From: an uncultured Eubacteriales bacterium
GTDB lineage: Bacteria > Bacillota > Clostridia > Oscillospirales > Acutalibacteraceae
Direction of reading: 5' to 3'
Assembly (NCBI GenBank): GCA_900321515.1
Contig: ONWI01000008.1
Location: 1 to 11,078 of the forward strand
DNA: 11,078 nt
A program made the position numbers and the translations under genes. A model generated the notes under the pieces. It ran no database searches and was not told the origin of the DNA. It saw only the letters and a program-made list of their open reading frames with translations. Shown here piece by piece: positions 1 to 5,634 of this stretch. Numbering within the stretch: the stretch's first letter is position 1; every line of letters starts with the position of its first letter.

Positions 1-197
1 CCGCCGTTGTCACCGCCGTTGTTGCCGTCATCCGAATCACCCATCGGCATCTCCGTGCCGAAACCGTCATCGCTGTAAGCATAAACTCCGGCTATTTTTC
101 CCGGCACAAGCATGGATACGGCTGTCAAAAAAGCCACAACGCATATCGCCGCCGGAATCCAGAATCCCAAACGTCTGGCAGAGCTTTTTTTACTCAT
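1..197 (-). CDS. N-terminal part of an exported or membrane-anchored protein, cut by the window edge
   Basis: The reading frame is open from an ATG at 197 to the left edge (65 codons seen). It begins MSKKSSARRLGFWIPAAICV, a short basic stretch followed by a hydrophobic segment (about residues 10-32) that would act as a signal peptide or signal anchor. After that the chain becomes acidic and Gly/Asn/Asp-rich (DSDDGNNGGDNGG), which looks like a flexible linker before an extracellular domain outside the window. The AAAGGA at 210-215 is the only Shine-Dalgarno-like sequence and lies 12 nt before the chosen ATG. In-frame ATGs at 209 and 218 are possible, but the one at 218 has no ribosome site and lies only about 15 nt from the predicted transcription start. 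The function is not recognisable from this fragment. A surface protein is the safest reading, given the other surface genes in the window. Confidence 0.7.
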   Translation of the reverse strand, partial: MSKKSSARRLGFWIPAAICVVAFLTAVSMLVPGKIAGVYAYSDDGFGTEMPMGDSDDGNNGGDNG

Positions 198-238
198 TGT
201 CCGCAACATTCCTTTCATTATTACATTAATCCGATTAT

Positions 239-267
239 ATTATAAATCCTCAGTCAATTATTGTCAA
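239..267 (-). promoter_or_regulatory. Consensus sigma-A promoter for the left-edge gene
   Basis: On the minus strand TTGACA (262-267) is followed by a 17-nt spacer and TATAAT (239-244). Both hexamers match the consensus exactly and the spacing is optimal. It lies just past the leuD terminator and fires towards the gene starting at 197. A second TATAAT overlaps at 234-239. Confidence 0.8.
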
Positions 268-295
268 TATCCATTGCTGCAATAATACAGACAAC

Positions 296-334
296 AAAAA
301 AACAGCCGCGCCGAACAACGGTTTAACGCGGCTG
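296..334 (-). terminator. Rho-independent terminator of the leuCD operon
   Basis: On the minus strand, CAGCCGCG (327-334) pairs perfectly with CGCGGCTG (303-310) around a 16-nt loop, and a run of seven or more U follows (296-302). It starts 16 nt after the leuD stop and separates the operon from the promoter of the next gene on the same strand. Confidence 0.9.
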
Positions 335-350
335 CTTGCAACCGGAATAA

Positions 351-839
351 TTACAGTCTGTCCTTTATGGAACTCATAAGACCGCCGGAGGTGATAATGT
401 TCTGAATAAACGGCGGGAACGGCTGCGCCTGATAGCTCTTTCCGGTGGTGATATTGGTAATCACGCCGGTATCGAAATCCACCTTGACCTCGTCGCCGTT
501 TTTGATGTCCTCGGCAGCCTCCTCACATTCGAGAATGGCAAGACCGATATTGAGGGCATTGCGGTAAAATATCCTGGCGAAGGTGGAGGCTATAACGCAG
601 GAGATGCCCGAAGCCTTGATGGCGATGGGCGCGTGCTCACGGGACGAGCCGCAGCCGAAATTCTTGCCTGCCACCATGATCTCGCCGGGCTGAACCTTCC
701 TGACGAAATCGGCGTCTATGTCCTCCATGCAGTGAGCCGCAAGCTCCGCGTGGGACGAAGTATTCAGATAACGCGCCGGAATGATAACGTCGGTATCAAC
801 ATTGTCGCCGTACTTATGAACTCTGCCTTGTGCTTGCAT
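351..839 (-). CDS. leuD: 3-isopropylmalate dehydratase, small subunit
   Basis: This 162-residue protein is the swivelling small subunit of isopropylmalate isomerase, the cytosolic enzyme that converts 2-isopropylmalate to 3-isopropylmalate in leucine synthesis. It has the family start GRVHKYGDNVDTDVIIPARYL and the substrate-binding motif GCGSSREHAP (residues 62-71). The length is that of the short archaeal/clostridial class (about 160-170 residues), not the roughly 200-residue enterobacterial class. The loop YLNT (24-27) occupies the region known to discriminate isopropylmalate from homocitrate-type substrates. The leucine-pathway call rests on family resemblance and could in principle be a homoaconitase-type or citramalate-pathway enzyme. 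The start is supported by GAAGGGAG 9 nt upstream of the ATG. It lies 60 nt downstream of leuC, presumably in one transcript, and is followed by a strong terminator. Confidence 0.95.
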   Translation of the reverse strand: MQAQGRVHKYGDNVDTDVIIPARYLNTSSHAELAAHCMEDIDADFVRKVQPGEIMVAGKNFGCGSSREHAPIAIKASGISCVIASTFARIFYRNALNIGLAILECEEAAEDIKNGDEVKVDFDTGVITNITTGKSYQAQPFPPFIQNIITSGGLMSSIKDRL

Positions 840-899
840 TTTATATAAATCTCCCTTCAGATGTGGTCGGAGTGTGAAATTATGCTTCCTGAATCCGGG

Positions 900-2168
900 T
901 CAGATCAGCGCGTCCGGATCCGTGATGTAGCCGGTGACCGCGCTTGCCGCCGCAACGGCGGGGCTGGCGAGGTAAATTTCGCTGGTGATGTGTCCCATTC
1001 TTCCAATGAAGTTGCGGTTGGTGGTGCTGACAGCCTTCTCATTCTCAGCCAGAATGCCCATGTGTCCGCCGAGACAGGGACCGCATGTGGGCGTGGAGAC
1101 GATAGCGCCGGCCTCGATGAATATTTCAAGCAGCCCCTCCTTCAAAGCCTGAAGGTAGATAGTCTGCGTACCCGGAATGACGATGCAGCGCACATCTCTT
1201 GCAACCTTGCGTCCCTTGAGAATCGCCGCCGCGGCTCTGAGGTCCTCCAGTCTGCCGTTTGTGCAGCTGCCGATAACGCTCTGGTCAATTCTGACTTCCT
1301 TTTCGCCAATATTGTCCACCGTGCGGGTGTTCTCGGGAAGGTGCGGGAAGGCGACTGTAGGACGCAGCGCCGAGAGATCAATGGTGTAGGTCTCGTCATA
1401 TTCCGCGTCCTCGTCGGCAGCGTATACAACGGGAGTACGCTTGCATCTGCCGCTGCAATATTCCTCGGTTATTTCATCAACCGGGAATATGCCGTTCTTT
1501 GCGCCGGCTTCAATAGCCATGTTGGCTATGCAGAGGCGGGAATCCATCGAGAGATTCTTCACGCCGTCGCCGGTGAACTCCATTGATTTGTACCTCGCGC
1601 CGTCAACGCCTATCATGCCTATGATATGGAGAATCACATCCTTGCCCGTGACCCAGCCCTGAGGCTTGCCGGTAAGCACGAATTTTATTGCCGACGGGAC
1701 CTTGAACCATGTCTTGCCCGTAACCATGCCGGCTGCCATGTCGGTGGAACCGACGCCTGTGCTGAACGCTCCGAGGGCGCCGTAGGTGCATGTATGGCTA
1801 TCCGCGCCGATCACGCAGTCGCCGGGGGAGACAAGTCCCTGTTCGGGGAGAAGCGCGTGCTCGATGCCCATCTGACCCACGTCAAAATAGTTGAGAACGT
1901 CATACTTGCGGGCAAATGTACGAACCTTTCTGACCTGCTCGGCTGCCTTGATGTCCTTGTTAGGAGTGAAGTGATCCATTACAAGAGCAATTCTTTCCCT
2001 GTCGAAGATCTTGTCAACGCCCGCCTTTTCCAGTTCGTTTATAGCGACAGGCGAGGTGATATCGTTGCCGAGAACCAGATCCAGCTTCGCCTCGATGAGC
2101 TGTCCGGCGGTAACGCTTTCCAGACCCGCGTGAGCCGCCAATATCTTCTGAGTCATAGTCATACCCAT
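900..2168 (-). CDS. leuC: 3-isopropylmalate dehydratase, large subunit
   Basis: This 422-residue aconitase-family large subunit carries the [4Fe-4S] cluster and pairs with LeuD to isomerise isopropylmalate in leucine synthesis. The three cluster cysteines are visible: C302 in the GSCTNGR motif, and C362 and C365 in TPTCGPCLGGH. GADSHTCTYG (121-130) and the C-terminal NRNFIGRMG (384-392) are further family signatures. The length of about 420 fits the archaeal/clostridial LeuC/HacA class rather than the roughly 466-residue enterobacterial form, matching the short LeuD. The ATG at 2168 is supported by GGAGGAA at 2177-2183, 8 nt upstream; in-frame ATGs at codons 3 and 5 are less well placed. leuA and leuB are not adjacent on either side, so leuCD here is a self-contained unit with its own promoter and terminator. 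Confidence 0.96.
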   Translation of the reverse strand: MGMTMTQKILAAHAGLESVTAGQLIEAKLDLVLGNDITSPVAINELEKAGVDKIFDRERIALVMDHFTPNKDIKAAEQVRKVRTFARKYDVLNYFDVGQMGIEHALLPEQGLVSPGDCVIGADSHTCTYGALGAFSTGVGSTDMAAGMVTGKTWFKVPSAIKFVLTGKPQGWVTGKDVILHIIGMIGVDGARYKSMEFTGDGVKNLSMDSRLCIANMAIEAGAKNGIFPVDEITEEYCSGRCKRTPVVYAADEDAEYDETYTIDLSALRPTVAFPHLPENTRTVDNIGEKEVRIDQSVIGSCTNGRLEDLRAAAAILKGRKVARDVRCIVIPGTQTIYLQALKEGLLEIFIEAGAIVSTPTCGPCLGGHMGILAENEKAVSTTNRNFIGRMGHITSEIYLASPAVAAASAVTGYITDPDALI

Positions 2169-2186
2169 TATGAGTATTCCTCCTTG

Positions 2187-2205
2187 CCAAAATTAATGGT
2201 TTTGG
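2187..2205 (-). promoter_or_regulatory. Small inverted repeat in the leuC leader
   Basis: CCAAAA (2187-2192) and TTTTGG (2200-2205) form a 6-bp inverted repeat with a 7-nt centre. It lies between the predicted leuC transcription start and its ribosome binding site. It could be an operator half-site pair or a weak 5' hairpin. It is too short and A/T-rich to be sure it is functional. Confidence 0.3.
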
Positions 2206-2209
2206 TAAC

Positions 2210-2238
2210 ATTGTAACACATATCTTTGATTTTGTAAA
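2210..2238 (-). promoter_or_regulatory. Sigma-A promoter of leuCD
   Basis: On the minus strand TTTACA (2233-2238) is followed by a 17-nt spacer and TACAAT (2210-2215). Predicted transcription starts near 2203 and gives a leader of about 35 nt. That is far too short for a leucine T-box or a peptide attenuator. The promoter is back-to-back with the one at 2267-2295, with 28 bp between the two -35 boxes. Confidence 0.75.
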
Positions 2239-2266
2239 TCAGTAAATTAAATTTTCCTGAGCCTCA

Positions 2267-2295
2267 TTGACAATCAGGGCATTATGTAGTAAAAT
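2267..2295 (+). promoter_or_regulatory. Sigma-A promoter of the GLUG-like surface protein gene
   Basis: TTGACA (2267-2272) is a perfect -35 box, followed by a 17-nt spacer and TAAAAT (2290-2295). Transcription would begin near 2302, about 47 nt before the ATG at 2349. It diverges from the leuCD promoter. Confidence 0.75.
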
Positions 2296-2334
2296 TATTC
2301 GGTGACAAGCAGTTAATTTTGAAATTTTGGGTAA

Positions 2335-2340
2335 AGAAGG
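2335..2340 (+). promoter_or_regulatory. Ribosome binding site fixing the start at 2349
   Basis: AGAAGG ends 8 nt before the ATG at 2349. An in-frame TTG at 2319 would extend the protein by 10 residues but has no ribosome site, and it would put charged residues ahead of the signal peptide. Confidence 0.65.
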
Positions 2341-2348
2341 CATTAATA

Positions 2349-3881
2349 ATGATAAATATCTCCGCCTCAAAGAAAATATTCTCAGGTCTCACAGCCATAG
2401 GGATATTGGCAATGTTCCTCTTCTGTCCGCTGTCAGCGTCGGCAGACGGCACAGACGGCGAATTTGTCGAGATATCCGACGCCGCGGGTCTGGCAGCTCT
2501 GGCAAAATCGCCAGGCGGCAATTACAGACTTACCGACGACATATATCTGGATTCCGGATGGCAGCCGATACCTTTCAGCGGAAAACTTGACGGCGCCGGA
2601 CACACCGTATATAACCTTCACGTTACGTCAGAGAGCAGTGATACCCGCGTGACCCGCGACAGCGACCTTAATGAACACGATTCAAGATTCGCAGGACTTT
2701 TTTCGGTTGCGGAAAAAGCGGAAGTGACAGACCTCAATATCAAGGGCGCTTATGTGGAGATTGAAAGCAAAGATAACTGTTTCGCGGCAATATTTGCGGG
2801 TTATTCTGACAACACCGTGTTCAGGAGATGCTCTGTCGAGGGCAGGGTGCGCCTGACAAACAACGGCGTTGATTCGGGAGTGGGCGGATTCGTCGGATTC
2901 GGCACCGGAGTGTTTGAAAAATGCAACGCGGACGTGGAGCTTGTCTTCAAAGACAGCAACACCAGCGAATTATGCGATCAGTTCATGGGCTCCATGCTGG
3001 CATGCGGCATAGGCAGCATAAATCTCTGCAAGGTAAAAATCGCCGGCTACGCCTCGTGCAACGGATACATCTACAGCGGGGCGATGACCGGACTGTATTC
3101 CGACCTCGGCACTCCGTTCAGCAACAGCCGCATAACAAATTCCAACGCCAACGGTCAGATAAACTATTATCAGGGCAGCAGAAGCAAAAAAGCTCATTGC
3201 GCCCAGTTTAACGGCTCGCTGCGAACTCACCCCGAAAGAAGAGAGAATAACAAATATTCGGTCAAGCTGATCGAAACAATGTATAATTCCAATCTGCTTT
3301 TCCCGGAAAAATGCAATGATCCGGATTACGAAGAAACCGTAATTCCCTCCACCTGCAAAAACCAGGGTTACACAGAGCACAAGTGCCGCAACTGCGAATA
3401 TTCATGGATCGACTCATACAAGCCTTTAAATCACGATGAAACCGAATGGATCACCGTGAGCGATTCCGACAATGAGCACGGAGGAATTAAGAGAAAATAC
3501 TGCAAAAAATGCGGTATCCTGCTCGGCGAGGAAATCATCCCCCCCAAGTCAGAAAAAACCCTGTCAGACAGCTTCACCCGCAACACCATATGGGCAGTCG
3601 CCGCGAGCTCCGGAGTTCTGGCCATTCTTGAGATACTGGTTCTTTCAAGATCCAGAAAGAAGAAGCGCGAAAACATCGGGGCAAATCAGGACAACTCGGA
3701 GCTGAAAAAAAGACTATCCGAGGGAAAAGACAGCGGACAGAAAAGCATCCTGTCCGACTGGAAGAAAGACGGACAAGTCAGGTTCTTACCTGACGGGAAG
3801 GACAGCGGGCAGATGAATCATCTGTCTGACGGAAAGGACAGCGGACAGATAACCATTCCGCCCAAAAACAGCAAAAAGTAA
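2349..3881 (+). CDS. Secreted, membrane-anchored GLUG/beta-helix-like surface protein with a repeat-bearing cytoplasmic tail
   Basis: This is a 510-residue exported protein of unknown function. A signal peptide (residues 1-32, likely cut after ASA) precedes a region with short strand-turn repeats typical of GLUG-type beta-helical adhesins: LTDDIYLDSGWQPIPFSGKLDGAGHTVYNL (about 61-90), followed by further FAGLFS/IFAGYS/GGFVGFG units to about 270. Residues 320-395 form a Cys-rich stalk: CKNQGYTEHKCRNC (C336, C346, C349) and KYCKKCG (C385, C388). This resembles the short CxxC modules seen in other clostridial surface proteins. A transmembrane helix (412-433) and the basic stop-transfer RKKKR are followed by a cytoplasmic tail holding four 12-residue repeats (457-504). 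It has its own promoter and terminator and so is probably monocistronic. There is no catalytic motif; binding or adhesion is inferred from the fold type only. The two 30-residue-class motifs are identified by eye, not by profile. Confidence 0.85.
   Translation: MINISASKKIFSGLTAIGILAMFLFCPLSASADGTDGEFVEISDAAGLAALAKSPGGNYRLTDDIYLDSGWQPIPFSGKLDGAGHTVYNLHVTSESSDTRVTRDSDLNEHDSRFAGLFSVAEKAEVTDLNIKGAYVEIESKDNCFAAIFAGYSDNTVFRRCSVEGRVRLTNNGVDSGVGGFVGFGTGVFEKCNADVELVFKDSNTSELCDQFMGSMLACGIGSINLCKVKIAGYASCNGYIYSGAMTGLYSDLGTPFSNSRITNSNANGQINYYQGSRSKKAHCAQFNGSLRTHPERRENNKYSVKLIETMYNSNLLFPEKCNDPDYEETVIPSTCKNQGYTEHKCRNCEYSWIDSYKPLNHDETEWITVSDSDNEHGGIKRKYCKKCGILLGEEIIPPKSEKTLSDSFTRNTIWAVAASSGVLAILEILVLSRSRKKKRENIGANQDNSELKKRLSEGKDSGQKSILSDWKKDGQVRFLPDGKDSGQMNHLSDGKDSGQITIPPKNSKK
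3717..3860 (+). repeat. Four tandem 36-bp repeats encoding 12-residue units in the cytoplasmic tail
   Basis: Units lie at 3717-3752, 3753-3788, 3789-3824 and 3825-3860. The encoded units are SEGKDSGQKSIL, SDWKKDGQVRFL, PDGKDSGQMNHL and SDGKDSGQITIP, with the core D-G-K-D-S-G-Q. Positions 9-12 vary freely, while the core stays fixed in three of the four units. Unit 2 is the most divergent. Confidence 0.9.
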
Positions 3882-3891
3882 ATTCTGACAT

Positions 3892-3940
3892 ATGCCGCGC
3901 GGCTCTGATTTTCAAAAGAGCTGCACGGCATTATTTATTT
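3892..3940 (+). terminator. Rho-independent terminator after the GLUG-like gene
   Basis: Arms 3892-3906 and 3917-3931 pair over 15 positions with one mismatch and one G-U pair, around a 10-nt loop. The T-rich run TTATTTATTT follows. It begins 10 nt after the stop codon. Confidence 0.85.
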
Positions 3941-3958
3941 GAAAAAAATATAAATATT

Positions 3959-3990
3959 TTTAAGTATATTTAAGCAGAGGCGAATAGAAT
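3959..3990 (+). promoter_or_regulatory. Direct-repeat promoter of the phosphodiester glycosidase operon
   Basis: TTTAAGT (3959-3965) and TTTAAGC (3969-3975) are direct repeats with a 10-bp period. Nine nt later comes a -10-like TAGAAT (3985-3990). There is no TTGACA-like -35; the second repeat occupies that position. The same arrangement, element for element, occurs on the minus strand at 9443-9474. This suggests an activator-dependent promoter of the OmpR/PhoB response-regulator type. The regulator itself is not in the window. Confidence 0.6.
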
Positions 3991-4006
3991 ATAACCATAA
4001 ACAAAA

Positions 4007-4029
4007 GGAAGCGCCGATACATAGCTTCC
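4007..4029 (+). promoter_or_regulatory. 5' leader stem-loop of the glycosidase operon
   Basis: GGAAGC (4007-4012) pairs perfectly with GCTTCC (4024-4029) around 11 nt. It lies about 10 nt downstream of the predicted transcription start and 12 nt before the ribosome site AGGTGA (4041-4046). It may protect the 5' end of the mRNA. It is not a recognised riboswitch. Confidence 0.4.
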
Positions 4030-4053
4030 GAACAGGAAACAGGTGACAATATC

Positions 4054-4980
4054 ATGAAAAGAATAACAGAATTTTTCAAAAAGCCATTTGCATACGCCGC
4101 GGTATTCGGAACGCTGCTGACCTCCGCCAACGGATATGTGCTGCTGAAGACCTTCACAATTCCGACGGTGCAGGGGTATGTGGAGGAATCCCGGGAAAAT
4201 TCATGCTACGAGGACGTCGCGTCGGAGGCGCCGCAGGACGCCGAAACAACAGACACATCCTATTCCGACGGAAACATTCAGATCAGCATAAGCACAGTGA
4301 GGTATAACGACACAGAAGTATATATCGCCGATGTCAGGCTAAGCTCCGCGGCATATCTCAAAACCGCGCTGGCAAACGACACCTTCGGGCGGAACGTCAC
4401 CCAGAAGACCTCCGGCATAGCTGCGGCACACAATGCCATTCTGGCGATAAACGGTGATTACTACGGCGCAAACAGTCAGGGCTACGTCATCAAGAACGGC
4501 GTTATCTACCGCGACACCGCCCGCCGGAACACCGGATACGACGATCTGGTCATCTACAGTGACGGCTCATTCGGCATAGTGAATGAATCCGAGGTGACGG
4601 CACAGGAACTTCTTGACAGCGGGGTTGTCAATCTCTTCGCATTCGGTCCGGCGCTGATAAAGGACGGCAAGATCGCCATTTCGCAGAATGATGAGGTAGG
4701 CAGAGCCATGGCAAACAACCCAAGAACCGCTATAGGCATCATCGACAGTCTTCACTATGTGTTTGTGGTGTCGGACGGCAGAACAAGCGAAAGTCAGGGT
4801 CTGTCACTCTACGAACTGGCGCAGGTTTTGCAGCAATACGGATGCAGCACCGCCTACAATCTCGACGGAGGCGGCTCGTCAACAATATATTTCAACGGCA
4901 GGGTAATCAACAATCCCACAACTAACGGAAACAGAATTTCGGAAAGGTCGGTGAGCGACATTGTATACATCGGATATTAA
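4054..4980 (+). CDS. Membrane-anchored phosphodiester glycosidase (NAGPA domain)
   Basis: This 308-residue protein has a basic N-terminus and a hydrophobic segment (about 11-30) serving as signal anchor or signal peptide, then an extracellular catalytic domain from about residue 75 to the end. The domain shows the signatures of the NAGPA family, which includes the enzyme that uncovers mannose-6-phosphate by removing GlcNAc from a phosphodiester; bacterial members are often called exopolysaccharide-related. The motifs are AINGDYY (131-137), FGPALI (197-202), NPRTAIG (223-229 region), SDGR (240-243), LYELA (252-256), NLDGGGSSTI (269-278) and the closing ISERSVSDIVYIGY. The natural substrate is unknown; a glycosyl-phosphate linkage in a cell-wall or surface polymer is the inferred target. 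AGGTGA 7 nt upstream supports the ATG. The next gene follows after 22 nt in the same operon, with a shared direct-repeat promoter upstream. Confidence 0.9.
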   Translation: MKRITEFFKKPFAYAAVFGTLLTSANGYVLLKTFTIPTVQGYVEESRENSCYEDVASEAPQDAETTDTSYSDGNIQISISTVRYNDTEVYIADVRLSSAAYLKTALANDTFGRNVTQKTSGIAAAHNAILAINGDYYGANSQGYVIKNGVIYRDTARRNTGYDDLVIYSDGSFGIVNESEVTAQELLDSGVVNLFAFGPALIKDGKIAISQNDEVGRAMANNPRTAIGIIDSLHYVFVVSDGRTSESQGLSLYELAQVLQQYGCSTAYNLDGGGSSTIYFNGRVINNPTTNGNRISERSVSDIVYIGY

Positions 4981-4984
4981 TTTC

Positions 4985-4992
4985 AGAAGGAG
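4985..4992 (+). promoter_or_regulatory. Ribosome binding site fixing the start at 5003
   Basis: AGAAGGAG lies 10 nt before the ATG at 5003. An in-frame TTG at 4961 overlaps the end of the glycosidase gene and lacks a ribosome site, so the ATG at 5003 is preferred. Confidence 0.7.
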
Positions 4993-5002
4993 ATATAACG
5001 GT

Positions 5003-5488
5003 ATGCCGGTCAACAACAGCAGACAACCGCAAAAATTCATAGCACATCAGTCGTATAAAACGGAAATCGCACGTCAAAGTGGGATTGCGGCACACAGCTG
5101 GCACTTCAGAACCATGCTTGCATATGCCGGAGTCACAGCGTTCTGCCTGATATTCTGCGCGATATACGAGATTTTCAGCTTCGGCGAACATTCGCTCTTC
5201 ATGCGGACGATGTTTATGATACCTCTGCTCGGCGGCGCGGCGCCATTCGGACTGATGGCTGCTTCGGAAAATCCGCCTTCAGTTTCACGGGTCGCTTTCA
5301 ATCTGTGGAATTCGGGTCTCGCGGTGCGCATCAGCGGCAGTCTGGTGCATGGCATAATCGAAATATCCGGCAGAGTCCCGGATTATGACAATTACTACTG
5401 GATAATCAGCGGAATCTTCCTTGTTCTCGCCTTCATAATACAGATTGCGGCATGGCGCAGAGGAAATTCCGGCAAAAAACGAGCATGA
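5003..5488 (+). CDS. Small multi-pass membrane protein, unknown function, in operon with the phosphodiester glycosidase
   Basis: This 161-residue integral membrane protein has a soluble, slightly basic N-terminus of about 35 residues. Four hydrophobic segments follow: about 37-58, 66-87, 97-119 (weaker) and 132-150. The C-terminus is short and strongly basic (WRRGNSGKKRA). The third segment contains AFNLWNSGLAVRISGS, with an arginine and an asparagine near the membrane, and the second is Gly/Pro-rich (IPLLGGAAPFG). Small clostridial proteins with the pattern IYE-x-FS-x-G and P-L-L-G-G-A seem familiar to me, but only as uncharacterised proteins. It starts 22 nt after the glycosidase stop, and a terminator begins 5 nt after its own stop, so the pair forms a closed two-gene unit. 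Anchoring, assembling or supplying substrate for the glycosidase is possible but is only guilt by association. Confidence 0.8.
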   Translation: MPVNNSRQPQKFIAHQSYKTEIARQSGIAAHSWHFRTMLAYAGVTAFCLIFCAIYEIFSFGEHSLFMRTMFMIPLLGGAAPFGLMAASENPPSVSRVAFNLWNSGLAVRISGSLVHGIIEISGRVPDYDNYYWIISGIFLVLAFIIQIAAWRRGNSGKKRA

Positions 5489-5492
5489 ATAC

Positions 5493-5532
5493 AAACCGCT
5501 GATTTCGGTTCTTCCGCTGTCAGCGGTTTTTT
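5493..5532 (+). terminator. Rho-independent terminator of the glycosidase operon
   Basis: AAACCGCTGA (5493-5502) pairs perfectly with TCAGCGGTTT (5520-5529) and leads into six T (5527-5532). It starts 4 nt past the stop of the small membrane protein gene and ends shortly before the next promoter. Confidence 0.92.
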
Positions 5533-5565
5533 CCGTCATCAGAAGCAATATTCCCCGCAATGTAA

Positions 5566-5594
5566 TTGACTGACGCGGAACTTTATGATACAAT
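5566..5594 (+). promoter_or_regulatory. Sigma-A promoter of the GH97 gene
   Basis: TTGACT (5566-5571) is followed by a 17-nt spacer and TACAAT (5589-5594). Transcription would start near 5601 with a 34-nt leader. An in-frame TTG coincides with the -35 box at 5566, so it cannot be the translation start if this promoter is used. Confidence 0.8.
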
Positions 5595-5623
5595 GATTCT
5601 GAGCAATCAATCATTATTTTCCC

Positions 5624-5629
5624 GGAGGT
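5624..5629 (+). promoter_or_regulatory. Ribosome binding site fixing the GH97 start at 5635
   Basis: A perfect GGAGGT lies 5 nt before the ATG at 5635. That ATG opens directly into a membrane-targeting segment. Confidence 0.8.
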
Positions 5630-5634
5630 CAGCA

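Noticed and set aside
861..1586. Long open frame (241 codons) on the plus strand across leuC
   Set aside because: It is antisense to a certain leuC coding region, has no ribosome site, and its composition is what the codon bias of leuC produces in the opposite frame.
1626..2216. Open frame of 196 codons on the plus strand across the start of leuC
   Set aside because: Antisense shadow of leuC; the protein shows no domain features, and the frame runs through the leuC promoter region.
2169..2238. Leucine T-box or leader-peptide attenuator upstream of leuC
   Set aside because: The predicted leader is only about 35 nt, with no Leu codon run, no T-box sequence and no terminator.
3717..3860. CRISPR-like regular repeats
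   Set aside because: The 36-bp period is contiguous, without spacers, in frame and coding; it is a protein repeat.
5566..5634. TTG start that would add 23 residues to the GH97 protein
   Set aside because: The TTG coincides with the -35 box of a good promoter, while the ATG at 5635 has a perfect GGAGGT and opens into the membrane anchor.
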